Position numbers and translations under genes: made by a program
DNA from: Rathayibacter sp. VKM Ac-2754
GTDB lineage: Bacteria; Actinomycetota; Actinomycetes; Actinomycetales; Microbacteriaceae
Assembly (NCBI RefSeq): GCF_009807095.1
Contig: NZ_WUCC01000005.1
Span: 186,001-250,000, forward strand
Reading direction: 5' to 3'
DNA length: 64,000 bases
Notes under the pieces: generated by a model
Told to the model about the DNA's origin: nothing
The model's input: only the letters and a program-made list of their open reading frames with translations
Database searches by the model: none
Shown here: piece after piece, positions 50,758 through 59,201 of the stretch
How the letters are laid out: every line of letters starts with the position of its first letter
Numbering within the stretch: position 1 is the stretch's first letter

Positions 50758-52461
50758 GTGACGGATGAGGGCCGCCTGATCGCTGGTCGCTACCAGGTCG
50801 GGCCCCGGCTCGGTCGCGGCGGGATGTCCGAGGTCTACCTCGGCACCGACACGCGTCTCGGCCGCACGGTCGCGATCAAGGAGCTGAAGCTCTCGCTCTC
50901 GTCCGACTCCGCGTTCCGGCTGCGGTTCCGCCAGGAGGCGCAGGCCGCGTCGCGCATGTCGCATCCGACCATCGTCCGGGTCTTCGACGCCGGCGAAGAG
51001 GTGACGATCGACGACAACGGCTCCGAGAGCCGCCGTCCGTTCATCGTGATGGAGCACATCGAGGGCCGCCTGCTCAAGGACATCATCGCGGAGGGTCCGG
51101 TGGATCTCGACGAGGCCGTCCGCATCACCGAGGGCATCCTCACCGCCCTCGAGTACTCGCACCGCGCCGGAGTCGTGCACCGCGACATCAAGCCCGGCAA
51201 CATCATGATCACTCCGTCGGGGCAGGTGAAGGTGATGGACTTCGGCATCGCCCGCGCCGTCTCCGACTCGGCCGCGACCGTCGCGCAGACGACCGCCATC
51301 CTGGGCACCGCGGCCTACTTCTCCCCCGAGCAGGCGAAGGGCGAGCAGGTCGACGCCCGCAGCGACCTGTACTCGGCGGGCATCGTCCTCTTCGAGCTCC
51401 TCACCGGCCGCGCACCGTTCCGCGGAGACACTCCGGTCGCCGTCGCCTACCAGCACGTCAGCGAGACCCCGCCCGCCCCCAGCTCGATCAACCCCGCGGT
51501 CACGCCCGCGCTCGACGCCGTCGTCGCGCGCGCGCTGTCGAAGGACCGCTACGAGCGGTTCCAGGGTGCCGCCGAGTTCCGCGACGACCTGGCCGACGCC
51601 GCGGCGGGCCGCCTGCCCGACCACCGTCCGATCGACGAGCTGACCACCTCGCTCTTCGCGGCGCGCAGCCAGGGTGGGATGAACGACTCCGAGCTCGCCC
51701 TGCGCCAGCTCGCCGAGGACAACTCGATCGTGCGCACGCAGCGCCGGCCGCCGGTGCTCTGGATCTGGTCGTCGATCGTCGTGCTCGCCGTCATCGTGGC
51801 CGCGCTCGTGATCTGGGTGCTCACGCTCCAGCCGACGACGACCCTCCCGTCGCAGTCGCGCGAGGTCCCGGCGCTCGTCGACACCAGCTACGACAGCGCT
51901 CAGTCGACGCTCACGGCACTCGACCTCGTGCCCAGCCAGCTCACCGAGTACAGCGACTCGGTGCCCGCGGGCGAGGTGACGCGCACCGACCCCGGCTCGG
52001 GGACGATCGTCGCCCCCGACACCGTCATCCGCGTCTACGTGTCGCAGGGCCCCCAGCCCGTGGCCGTCCCCGGCACGGCGGGGACCGCGCTCAGCGACGC
52101 GATCGCCTCGCTGACCGGAGTCGGTCTCGTCGAGGGCTCGCAGACCCGGCAGAACTCGCCGACGGTGCCCGCTGACATCGTGATCTCGACCACTCCGAGC
52201 GCCGGGCAGGAGGCGGCCCCCGGATCGCCCGTCGACCTGGTCGTCTCCTCCGGCTCCGTGACCCTGCCCGACCTGGTCGGCCAGTCGTTGAGCAGCGCGC
52301 TGGCGACCCTCGAGGGCGAGCAGCTGCAGCTCGAGGGCGTCGAGGCGCCCGACGAGACCTGCGACTCGGTGCGCGCGAATCCGCCCATCACGTCCCAGTC
52401 GCTCCCGCCGGGAGACGTGCCGCAGGGCTCGACGATCACTCTCGGGTACTGCGCGGGCTGA
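50758..52461 (+). CDS. pknB: Ser/Thr protein kinase PknB with three PASTA domains
   Basis: A 567-residue kinase. GTG 50758 is chosen because GGGGAG lies seven bases upstream; GTG 50752 is too close to it. Kinase domain (about 10-275): GRGGMSEVYLGTD, TVAIKEL, catalytic HRDIKPGNIMI, DFGIARA, SPEQAKG. One membrane helix (about 340-362, SSIVVLAVIVAALVIWVLTL). Three extracellular PASTA domains follow (about 375-440, 440-505, 505-567), which bind muropeptides or lipid II. It controls peptidoglycan synthesis and division. It is the last gene of the fha-pkn cluster. Confidence 0.95.
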   Translation: MTDEGRLIAGRYQVGPRLGRGGMSEVYLGTDTRLGRTVAIKELKLSLSSDSAFRLRFRQEAQAASRMSHPTIVRVFDAGEEVTIDDNGSESRRPFIVMEHIEGRLLKDIIAEGPVDLDEAVRITEGILTALEYSHRAGVVHRDIKPGNIMITPSGQVKVMDFGIARAVSDSAATVAQTTAILGTAAYFSPEQAKGEQVDARSDLYSAGIVLFELLTGRAPFRGDTPVAVAYQHVSETPPAPSSINPAVTPALDAVVARALSKDRYERFQGAAEFRDDLADAAAGRLPDHRPIDELTTSLFAARSQGGMNDSELALRQLAEDNSIVRTQRRPPVLWIWSSIVVLAVIVAALVIWVLTLQPTTTLPSQSREVPALVDTSYDSAQSTLTALDLVPSQLTEYSDSVPAGEVTRTDPGSGTIVAPDTVIRVYVSQGPQPVAVPGTAGTALSDAIASLTGVGLVEGSQTRQNSPTVPADIVISTTPSAGQEAAPGSPVDLVVSSGSVTLPDLVGQSLSSALATLEGEQLQLEGVEAPDETCDSVRANPPITSQSLPPGDVPQGSTITLGYCAG

Positions 52462-52517
52462 CCGCCCGCTGCCGGCCGAGGGTCGTCAGGCGCGTCGGAC
52501 GGTGCCGGCGGGGCTCG

Positions 52518-53507
52518 TCAGGCGCGTCGTGCGTCCGAGAGAGCCGGCGCCAGGCGCAGCACGTTGTCGTGCGCCACGGACTCGCCGGGCAGCGCGGCGC
52601 GGCTGCGGATGTCGCTCGGGGTCATGCCCTCGCGGCGCTTCAGCGCCCTCCGCAGGTGATCGGCCGACGAGAAACCCGAGGCCCCCGCGATCGTCTCGAG
52701 CGAGATCTCGCGGGGCCGACGGCGCAGCAGCTCGACCGCACTCGCCACCCGTGCGCGCTCGATCTCGCTCGCCACGGTGGTACCCGCGTCCTCGAACAGC
52801 CGCTGGAGCGAGCGCGTCGACACGTTGACGGCGTCGGCCACCGCCTCCGGGGTGCAGCGCGGGGTGCGGTGCGTCCGATCGATGACGGTCCGCGCGCGCC
52901 CGAGGGTCGCCGCGCGGACGCTGGTCGTGCCCGGCTGCGTGCCGACGGCCGTGAGGTAGGCGCTCACCAGCATCTGCTTCACGACGTGCGCGAAGCCGCC
53001 GATCTCCGATTCGCTCGGGAGTCCGGCTCCCGCATCGGCGGCCATTGCGAAGGCGGTCGTGAAGGCGAAGGCCGCCCGGGTCGAGCGCGCATCGGGATCG
53101 AGCGCGTACAGGCCCGACTCCGTGTCGAAGCCGTAGCGGCGCATCTCCTCGCGGCGGATCGAGAGCTGCAGCAGGGTGACCGGAGTGGTCGCCTCCGTCG
53201 TGAAGGTCGTCGCTCCGGGCTGGTACGAGATGGATCCCGGGCGCAGGAGCACCGTCCGCTCCGGTGCGACCATCCGCACGAAGCCGTCGATGAGGAACAC
53301 GAAGTTCAGCACGGACGTGTCATCGGCGCCCCAGGTGCCGCGCAGGATCCGCAGCGGCGAGACCGAGACGACCGTCGCGCTGAGCTCGCTCGAGGCGAAG
53401 CCCGATCCGCTCATGCGCGGGACGGTACCCGGCTTGACGACGATCCTCGGACCGAGAGTCTCGAGCTCCCGTAATCCCGAATACGACCAGGAAATCGAGT
53501 CCACCAT
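52518..53507 (-). CDS. AraC family transcriptional regulator
   Basis: A 329-residue protein from ATG 53507. N-terminal AraC-binding (cupin-like) sensor of about 190 residues with VSPLRILRGTWGADDTSV, VLLRPGSISYQPGATTF; C-terminal helix-turn-helix pair (about 215-315): TPEAVADAVNVSTRSLQRLFEDAG, then ISLETIAGASGFSSADHLRRALKRREGMTPSDI. Effector unknown. It interrupts the conserved pknB-trpG neighbourhood and is followed upstream by a 392-base non-coding stretch of lower GC content, so it may have been inserted. Confidence 0.88.
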   Translation of the reverse strand: MVDSISWSYSGLRELETLGPRIVVKPGTVPRMSGSGFASSELSATVVSVSPLRILRGTWGADDTSVLNFVFLIDGFVRMVAPERTVLLRPGSISYQPGATTFTTEATTPVTLLQLSIRREEMRRYGFDTESGLYALDPDARSTRAAFAFTTAFAMAADAGAGLPSESEIGGFAHVVKQMLVSAYLTAVGTQPGTTSVRAATLGRARTVIDRTHRTPRCTPEAVADAVNVSTRSLQRLFEDAGTTVASEIERARVASAVELLRRRPREISLETIAGASGFSSADHLRRALKRREGMTPSDIRSRAALPGESVAHDNVLRLAPALSDARRA

Positions 53508-53899
53508 GTGATCTCCCGAAAAGTCTGTGTATGCGGTCAGCCCCCTGCCGACGCCCTCTGATTATGCAGGGAGAGAGCGCTCTCCTCTCCGCCACTTGTC
53601 CGTCAGATCGCGACACCAGCTTGGGGGGCATCATGACGGTTCGGATGTGTGCGGCCGCGATTCGACGCTGATTCGGACCCTGATGCCCACCACCTATAGC
53701 GCTCCGGTGGCGAGATCCGCATCAACCCTGACGCAGACATCCTACCCCCGTTCGAGTCACGTGGCGCAAGCGATCGACTCGACCTGCTGGTCGCGAATAG
53801 CCGGGCGATGAGAATCGCGTTCGCACCGGAATCGTCCCGCGATGAGCAGAACCGCTCGATGTGGATCCCCTCCAGCGCGAGTGGCCTCAATGCGTCGAC
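53508..53899. promoter_or_regulatory. Low-GC gap upstream of the AraC gene, no coding sequence seen
   Basis: 392 bases between the AraC start and the end of trpG. The composition is less GC-rich than the surroundings. A perfect palindrome GAGAGCGCTCTC (53573-53584) lies 66 bases upstream of the AraC start and could be an operator. Short open frames across the gap have no similarity and atypical codon use. Confidence 0.6.
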
Positions 53900-54487
53900 T
53901 CAGACCGCGGAGACCTCGGCGAGCCAGTTGCCGAGCAGCAGTCGGCCGCCTTCCGAGAGCACCGACTCGGGGTGGAACTGCACGCCGACCACCGGCGCCG
54001 TCCGATGCCGGAGTCCCATCACGACCCCGTCGGCGGTGGCAGCGGTCACCTCGAGCTCGGCGGGCAGAGACGATCGCTCGACCGCGAGCGAGTGGTACCG
54101 CATCGCCGAGAACCCGGAGGCCATGCCCGCGAAGAGCGGATCGCCCTGGTGCAGGACGGCCGACGTGCGGCCGTGGAACAGCTCCGGTGCCTCCGACACG
54201 GTGCCACCGAGCGCGTGCGCGATGACCTGGTGACCGAGGCAGACGCCGAGCAGCGGACGACCCCGCTCCACAGCGTGGTGCACGAGGCCCACCGAGCCGG
54301 CGACGTCGCCGGGTCTCCCCGGCCCCGGCGACAGGAGCACCGCGTCGACCCGCTCGGCACGCACGGCGTCGCCCGGTGCGAGGTCGGCCGCCTCCACGAC
54401 CTCGACCTCGGCGCCCAGCTCGCGCAGGTATGCGACCAGCGTGAAGACGAAGCTGTCGTAGTGGTCGACCACGAGGATCCGGGTCAT
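53900..54487 (-). CDS. trpG: Glutamine amidotransferase (TrpG/PabA-like)
   Basis: A 195-residue class I glutamine amidotransferase from ATG 54487. Segments RILVVDHYDSFVFTLVAYL, VLLSPGPGRPGDV, the nucleophile Cys in LLGVCLGHQVIAHA, and the His-Glu pair in GVQFHPESVLSEGG. It supplies ammonia from glutamine for anthranilate or 4-amino-4-deoxychorismate synthesis. Which one cannot be decided from sequence; the position next to crgA and sortase is the same as in mycobacteria, where it is annotated trpG. No trpE or pabB is nearby. Confidence 0.93.
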   Translation of the reverse strand: MTRILVVDHYDSFVFTLVAYLRELGAEVEVVEAADLAPGDAVRAERVDAVLLSPGPGRPGDVAGSVGLVHHAVERGRPLLGVCLGHQVIAHALGGTVSEAPELFHGRTSAVLHQGDPLFAGMASGFSAMRYHSLAVERSSLPAELEVTAATADGVVMGLRHRTAPVVGVQFHPESVLSEGGRLLLGNWLAEVSAV

Positions 54488-54498
54488 CCCGCTCGCCG

Positions 54499-54657
54499 TC
54501 ACTCCTGGACGGTGACGTTCTGGTCGAGCACGATCGACTGCACCCAGGGGAACACCCACTCGGCCAGCGCAACGAGCACGAGCACGAGCAGCACGAGCAC
54601 GAGGAGCAGCCGGACCCACCAGGGACCGGGGAGGACACGCCACAGCGCCGCGTACAC
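54499..54657 (-). CDS. Small conserved membrane protein, 52 residues
   Basis: GTG 54657 has a strong AGGAGG site seven bases upstream, inside the end of the sortase gene. The product has one long hydrophobic helix (VRLLLVLVLLVLVLVALAEW, residues about 17-36) flanked by Trp residues, and a polar tail SIVLDQNVTVQE. It lies between sortase E and trpG in the same direction, with 11 bases to trpG. A small membrane gene occupies this position in related genomes. Function unknown. Confidence 0.65.
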   Translation of the reverse strand: MYAALWRVLPGPWWVRLLLVLVLLVLVLVALAEWVFPWVQSIVLDQNVTVQE

Positions 54658-54659
54658 GA

Positions 54660-55457
54660 TCAGCCCTCCTCGGCCAGCGAGGCCGCGATCTCGGCCGGAG
54701 CGCCGGCCGATCGGGGCTGCCACGACTCGAAGACGCCGTAGGCGATGATGCGCTCGGCCGTCGAGTAGAGCGGGTTGCAGCTCGTCAGCGTGATGAGCCG
54801 ATCGGTCGGAGCGACGTCGGACGCCCACGGCACCGGGTCGATGACCTGCACATCGGACGGCTGCACGTACTCGAGGTTGCGGAACCGGTAGGTGTACCAG
54901 CCGTCGGCCGTCTCGATGTAGATGGCGTCGCCCAGCTGGAGCTCGTCGATGAGGTGCATCCCGCCCCCGTAGGCGCTGCGGTGGGCGGCGAGCGCGAAGT
55001 TGCCCGCTTCGCCCGGCATCTGCGTGCCCGGGTAGTGGCCGATGCTGCCCTCGTCGAGGACGTTGGCCGCGTCGATCCCCTCGGCGATCGTGCGCACCCA
55101 GCCCTCGCCGTACCGGGGGATGTAGAGGTTGCCGAAGGAAGTGTCGATCGCGGCCGCGGAGGCGACGACCGGGGCTCCGAAGTCGACCGGCGCCGCCTCG
55201 GCCGGCGCGCTCGGCGCGGGCACGGGATCCGCGGCGGCCCAGCCGTCGCGCAGCTCCGCCGCCTCGGAGGTCTGCTGACCGGCGATCACGGCGTCGTTCC
55301 ACCACAGCTGCCAGCCGAGGAAGAGGAGCACCAGGACGCCCGCCGTCATGAGCAGTTCGCCGACGACGCCGAAGAACGAGAGGCGACGACGCGGACGGGC
55401 GCTCCTGCGCCGCGCGCGCGGGCGGAGAGGAGCCGCCTCGGGCTGCTGGTCGGACAT
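54660..55457 (-). CDS. Class E sortase
   Basis: A 265-residue protein from ATG 55457. An Arg-rich N-terminus is followed by one membrane helix (about residues 28-50), a Pro/Ala linker, and the sortase domain with the catalytic His in FALAAHRSAYGG, Cys in ITLTSCNPLYS, and Arg in AERIIAYGVF. Class E sortases attach proteins with LAxTG-type motifs to peptidoglycan in high-GC Gram-positive bacteria. No substrate gene is nearby. It is divergent from crgA, with a 126-base gap. Confidence 0.93.
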   Translation of the reverse strand: MSDQQPEAAPLRPRARRRSARPRRRLSFFGVVGELLMTAGVLVLLFLGWQLWWNDAVIAGQQTSEAAELRDGWAAADPVPAPSAPAEAAPVDFGAPVVASAAAIDTSFGNLYIPRYGEGWVRTIAEGIDAANVLDEGSIGHYPGTQMPGEAGNFALAAHRSAYGGGMHLIDELQLGDAIYIETADGWYTYRFRNLEYVQPSDVQVIDPVPWASDVAPTDRLITLTSCNPLYSTAERIIAYGVFESWQPRSAGAPAEIAASLAEEG

Positions 55458-55583
55458 GCGATGAGTCTAGGCGGGCGTCGTGAACCCCCGGTCGGGCCGG
55501 ACGGGCCTGTGGACAGCTCTCCACAGGTCCCCCTCAGGGCCCGCGCTCCCGGTCCGCGGCCCCGGGCCGGTACAGTGGTCGGC

Positions 55584-55826
55584 ATGGCACGAGCGACGAA
55601 GAGCCCGAAGCCCGAGCGCGACGAGGCCCGGACCGGAGAGCCGACCCCCAACCCGGTCTGGTTCAAGCCGGTGATGTTCGGCTTCATGCTGCTCGGCCTC
55701 GCCTGGATCATCGTCTTCTACGTGAGCCAGGGTGTGCTGCCGATCCCCGATCTCGGCAACCTCAACATCCTGATCGGCTTCGGGATCGCCTTCATCGGCT
55801 TCCTGATGACGACCCGCTGGCGCTGA
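55584..55826 (+). CDS. crgA: Cell division protein CrgA
   Basis: An 80-residue protein from ATG 55584 with a hydrophilic start (KSPKPERDEART), then two membrane helices: PVMFGFMLLGLAWIIVFYVS and LNILIGFGIAFIGFLM, ending TTRWR. This is the usual CrgA architecture (Pfam UPF0233). CrgA is a divisome protein that interacts with FtsZ, FtsI and PBPs. Its position between sortase and the PknB cluster side is conserved in actinobacteria. It is divergent from sortase E. Confidence 0.95.
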   Translation: MARATKSPKPERDEARTGEPTPNPVWFKPVMFGFMLLGLAWIIVFYVSQGVLPIPDLGNLNILIGFGIAFIGFLMTTRWR

Positions 55827-55839
55827 CCCCGCCTCCCGC

Positions 55840-56649
55840 GTGAACGACGCCCCGTCCGGCCCGCCGACGGGGCGTTCGTCGTCCGTGGCGCGACTCCGCG
55901 CGGCCGGCTGCGTCTTCGCGGAGGAGGAGGCGGAGCTGCTCGGGGAGGCGGCCCCCTCCCCCGAGGTGCTCGATGCTCTCCTGCGCCGGCGGGAGGCCGG
56001 TGAGCCGCTCGAGCAGATCCTCGGCTGGGTCGCCTTCCGGGGCCTGCGCATCCCCGTCGCGCCCGGCGTCTTCGTGCCGCGGGTGCGGACCGAGTTCGTC
56101 GTCGACACGGCCCTCTCGGTCCTGCCGGGCCCGACGGCGGAGGTGCTCGACCTCTGCTGCGGCGCCGGGGCCATCGGCCGGTCGCTGCTGGAGGAGCGCC
56201 CGGGCCTCCTCCTCCGCGCGGCCGACCTCTCCCCCGCTGCGGTCGCCTGCGCCCGCCGCACCCTCGGCGATCTCGCACCGGTGCACCAGGGCGACCTCTT
56301 CGACGCCCTGCCCGACTCCGATCGGCATCGCCTCGACCTCGTGGTCGTGAACGCCCCCTACGTCCCGACCGATGCCATCGCGCTCATGCCTCCCGAGGCG
56401 CGCCTGCACGAGCCGGCCGAGTCCCTCGACGGCGGCCCGGACGGGCTCGCCCTGCACCGCAGGATCGCGTGGGAGTCGCTCGACTGGCTGGCTCCGCGGG
56501 GCGGCGTCGTCATCGAGACCAGTCGCGAGCAGGCGGAGGCGAGCGCCGATGCCTTCGCCTCCGTCGGCTTCACCACCGGGATCCGGTGGGACGACGATCG
56601 CGACGCCACCGTCGTGGTCGCCCTGCTCGAGCGAACTACACGCGTGTAA
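55840..56649 (+). CDS. Putative protein N5-glutamine methyltransferase (PrmC/HemK-like)
   Basis: A 269-residue SAM-dependent methyltransferase from GTG 55840, 13 bases after crgA. Motif I is VLDLCCGAGAIGRSLLE (about residue 105), motif IV is VVVNAPYVPTD where PrmC proper has NPPY, followed by LMPPEARLHEPAESLDGGPDGL. The N-terminal helical domain (ARLRAAGCVFAEEEAELLGEAAPS) matches the substrate-recognition part. It resembles the putative PrmC-related family that is distinct from genuine PrmC, so the methyl acceptor is uncertain. Confidence 0.88.
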   Translation: MNDAPSGPPTGRSSSVARLRAAGCVFAEEEAELLGEAAPSPEVLDALLRRREAGEPLEQILGWVAFRGLRIPVAPGVFVPRVRTEFVVDTALSVLPGPTAEVLDLCCGAGAIGRSLLEERPGLLLRAADLSPAAVACARRTLGDLAPVHQGDLFDALPDSDRHRLDLVVVNAPYVPTDAIALMPPEARLHEPAESLDGGPDGLALHRRIAWESLDWLAPRGGVVIETSREQAEASADAFASVGFTTGIRWDDDRDATVVVALLERTTRV

Positions 56650-56926
56650 TTATCCCCAGGTGTGGAATCTCCTGTGGAGAACTCCCATGGCGCCCCGCAA
56701 CGGGCGGACGGAGGGCGGATCGCGCCGCATCGCCGCAACGACGGCGCTCTCTCCGGGCCACTGCGGGAGCCGCGCGAATCACACCGGCGTAGTTCTCCCC
56801 AGTGTTAACAACTCTGTGGATAACTCCGTCCACAGCTGTGAGCGCGCGCTGTGGACGACGCTCACGAGCCCCGCGGGATAACCGGATCAAGCGGTGTCGG
56901 CCGCGATCCGGGACGCCTGAGCCGCG
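56650..56926. other. Convergent gap with DnaA-box-like sequences
   Basis: 277 bases between convergent genes. TGTGGATAA (56815-56823) is a perfect DnaA box on the minus strand. TTATCCCCA (56650-56658), TGTGGAGAA (56673-56681) and TTCTCCCCA (56793-56801) are near matches. A 12-base palindrome TACACGCGTGTA (56637-56648) spans the stop of the methyltransferase gene. The sequence is A+T-richer than the flanks. No gene was seen. Confidence 0.6.
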
Positions 56927-57805
56927 TCAGGCGAGGACATACGCAGCCGCGGACACCGCGACGAGGCCGACGCCGATCAGCCCGACCAGGAGGTTCTGGG
57001 TCCGGCGCTGCGAGCGCTGCCGGGTCCGCGTGTAGACGAGGCCGATCAGGGCGCCGGCGACGAGCCCGCCGACGTGCGCCTGCCAGGCCACGTTCATCCC
57101 GGGCAGGAAGCCGATCACGAGGTTGAGCCCGACGAGCACGAGGAGTTGCGACGCCTGTCCCCCCAGATGCCGGAGGATCACGAGGTACGCGCCCATCAGG
57201 CCGAAGATCGCTCCGGAGGCGCCGAGCACGGGGGTCAGCGGGTTCGACAGCAGCAGCACGCCCACCGATCCCGCGAAGCCGCTGAGCAGGAACAGGGTGA
57301 GGTAGCGACCGCGGCCGAGCATCCGCTCGAGGGCCATGCCGAACACCCACAGCGTGTACATGTTCAGAACCAGGTGGAACGGGATGACGAAGAAGAGCGA
57401 CGTGCTGTGCAGGAACACCGAGGTCAGCATGCGCCACGGCTCGAAGCCGGCGCCGAAGCCCGGCAGCGTGTAGGCGGGGGCGTAGAGGAGACCGCCGATG
57501 ACGGTGTTGCCGACGAAGGGCAGGATCTCGAGGATCCAGACGACGATGCAGAGCGCGATGATCGCGTAGGTGACCGTGGGCTGGTCGGCCCGGGTCATCG
57601 CGCGCACGCGCGAGACGAGCGGTCCGCGGGTGCGCGGGGCGGAGGCGCGCTGCTGCGCCATGTCGTCGGGGCAGATCACGCCGACGGGAGCAGGCGTCTG
57701 GCACTCCCCGCAGATGGTGCGGCCGCAGCGCTGGCAGCGCACGAAGCTCTGCCGGTCGGGGTGGCGGTAGCAGGAGTAGGCGCTGCTCGGCGGGACCTGG
57801 GTCAC
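56927..57805 (-). CDS. Rhomboid family intramembrane serine protease
   Basis: A 292-residue protein from GTG 57805 with a GGAGG site eight bases upstream. An N-terminal zinc-finger (B-box-like) with CYRH, CQRCGRTICGEC is typical of the actinobacterial rhomboids next to ppiA. Six membrane helices follow. Catalytic Ser in VLGASGAIFGLMGAYL (GxSG, about residue 183) and His in AWQAHVGGLVAGALIG. It cleaves membrane proteins within the bilayer. Substrate unknown. It is co-directional with ppiA, with a terminator hairpin in the gap. Confidence 0.92.
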   Translation of the reverse strand: MTQVPPSSAYSCYRHPDRQSFVRCQRCGRTICGECQTPAPVGVICPDDMAQQRASAPRTRGPLVSRVRAMTRADQPTVTYAIIALCIVVWILEILPFVGNTVIGGLLYAPAYTLPGFGAGFEPWRMLTSVFLHSTSLFFVIPFHLVLNMYTLWVFGMALERMLGRGRYLTLFLLSGFAGSVGVLLLSNPLTPVLGASGAIFGLMGAYLVILRHLGGQASQLLVLVGLNLVIGFLPGMNVAWQAHVGGLVAGALIGLVYTRTRQRSQRRTQNLLVGLIGVGLVAVSAAAYVLA

Positions 57806-57826
57806 GAACGTGCCTCCGGTGAGAAC

Positions 57827-57856
57827 GAGGGCCGGGCCCTGACGGACCCGGCCCTC
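57827..57856 (-). terminator. Terminator hairpin after ppiA
   Basis: GAGGGCCGGG pairs with CCCGGCCCTC around a ten-base loop, 23 bases after the ppiA stop on the minus strand and 22 bases before the rhomboid start. Confidence 0.7.
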
Positions 57857-57878
57857 GAGAGGTTGGTGGATGAGGCGA

Positions 57879-58418
57879 TCAGGCCTCGGTGATCTCGACG
57901 CTCTCGATGACGACGTCGTCGAGAGGCTTGTCGCGACCGTCGGTCGCCACGGTCGAGAGCGACTGCACGAGCTTCTTGGACTCCTCATCGGCGACGGCAC
58001 CGAAGATGGTGTGCTTGCCCTGCAGCCACGTCGTCGGAGCGACGGTGATGAAGAACTGCGAGCCGTTCGTGCCGCGGCCCGCCTGCTTGCCGGCGTTGGC
58101 CATCGCGAGGATGTAGGGCTCGGTGAAGTCGAGCTCGGGGCTGATCTCGTCGTCGAACTGGAAGCCGGGGCCGCCGATGCCCTGGCCGAGCGGGTCGCCG
58201 CCCTGGAGCATGAAGTCGGGGATGATGCGGTGGAACACGGTGCCGTTGTAGAGCGGCTCCGTGGTCTTCGCGCCGGTGGCGGGGTGGGTCCATTCGATCT
58301 CGCCGGTCGCGAGACCGACGAAGTTGCGGACCGTCTTGGGAGCGTGATTCCCGTAGAGGTTGACGACGATGTCGCCCTTGTTGGTGTGGAACGTCGCAAC
58401 TGCGGTGTGCAAAGGCAT
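57879..58418 (-). CDS. ppiA: Peptidyl-prolyl cis-trans isomerase PpiA (cyclophilin)
   Basis: A 179-residue cyclophilin from ATG 58418. The active site includes FHRIIPDFMLQGGDP (Arg, Phe, Met, Gln), GRGTNGSQFFIT and WLQGKHTIFG with Trp and His. It has no signal peptide, so it acts in the cytoplasm. It speeds proline isomerisation in folding proteins. Position next to rhomboid and crgA is the conserved actinobacterial arrangement. Confidence 0.95.
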   Translation of the reverse strand: MPLHTAVATFHTNKGDIVVNLYGNHAPKTVRNFVGLATGEIEWTHPATGAKTTEPLYNGTVFHRIIPDFMLQGGDPLGQGIGGPGFQFDDEISPELDFTEPYILAMANAGKQAGRGTNGSQFFITVAPTTWLQGKHTIFGAVADEESKKLVQSLSTVATDGRDKPLDDVVIESVEITEA

Positions 58419-58552
58419 GGGTGGATTCTCGCACAGCGCGTATGTAGGGCTCCGCAACGCCCGGTGTCAATGCGCTGGGTGCGCGATGCGGACGCCGCGT
58501 GATGAGTGGCAGTATTGACGCGTTCGCTGCTCGTAGCCGATGGAGGACCAAC

Positions 58553-59113
58553 ATGGGTCTGTCACGTAAGCACAAGAAGGACCTCAAGCGTCTCCGGAAG
58601 AACGCTGAGGCGGTCTGGAGCGAGCAGCAGGAAGTGCTGGCGCACGCCGCCGCTGTTCTCGAGAAGAGCCGCCGTCACGCGACCAAGTACGCGAAGAAGG
58701 AGGTCGTGCCCCTCGTCAAGGACACGTACCAGTCCCGCGTCCGGCCCGTGTACGACAACGGCGTCTCGGCGGTCGAGGGCACGTACTCGTCCGCCCGCGA
58801 CGCCTACAAGCACAAGGTGCTGCCGACCTTCGCCGCTGTCGGCGGCACCGCCGCGGCCGCGTTCGAGGCCGCGAAGGACTCGAAGAACCGCGCGAAGCTC
58901 GCCGAGATCTCGAAGGCGCGCTGGGAGGAGCTGACCACTCCCCCGAAGAAGAAGAACACGGCCGGCACCGTCTTCGCCATCGGCGCCGCGCTCGTCGCGG
59001 TGGGTGGCATCGGCTACGCCGTCTGGCAGACGTTCCGTGCCGACGACGAGCTGTGGGTCGCCGAGGACGAGCCGGCCAGCGCCGCGCAGTCCCCGGCGTC
59101 GACCGCGTCCTGA
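58553..59113 (+). CDS. Conserved hypothetical protein with C-terminal membrane helix
   Basis: A 186-residue protein from ATG 58553, with TGGAGG upstream; the frame runs back to 58499 but the ribosome site supports 58553. The first 140 residues are helical and highly charged (KHKKDLKRLRKNAEAVWSEQ, KSRRHATKYAKKEVVPLVK), followed by one membrane helix (about 143-163, AGTVFAIGAALVAVGGIGYAV) and an acidic tail. It resembles a family found near ppiA in Microbacteriaceae, sometimes mislabelled DNA helicase. Function unknown. It is divergent from ppiA. Confidence 0.75.
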   Translation: MGLSRKHKKDLKRLRKNAEAVWSEQQEVLAHAAAVLEKSRRHATKYAKKEVVPLVKDTYQSRVRPVYDNGVSAVEGTYSSARDAYKHKVLPTFAAVGGTAAAAFEAAKDSKNRAKLAEISKARWEELTTPPKKKNTAGTVFAIGAALVAVGGIGYAVWQTFRADDELWVAEDEPASAAQSPASTAS

Positions 59114-59127
59114 TCGACGGACTCCGG

Positions 59128-59154
59128 GCCGGATCTCGCACAGCGAGGTCCGGC
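59128..59154 (+). terminator. Terminator hairpin
   Basis: GCCGGATCTCGC pairs with GCGAGGTCCGGC (one G-U pair) around a three-base loop, followed by TCTTCC. It is 15 bases after the stop of the gene ending at 59113. Confidence 0.75.
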
Positions 59155-59201
59155 TCTTCCGTCTGTCCGGCACCTCCTCGCACCGGGGTTAGGCTTCCGT
59201 G

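Noticed and set aside
53603-53890. 95-codon minus-strand frame in the gap upstream of the AraC gene
   Set aside because: It has no ribosome site, irregular codon use and no similarity that I can recognise; recorded as non-coding.
56650-56926. Replication origin
   Set aside because: There is only one perfect DnaA box, and dnaA, dnaN and gyrB are not next to it. The expected oriC is beyond gyrA to the right.
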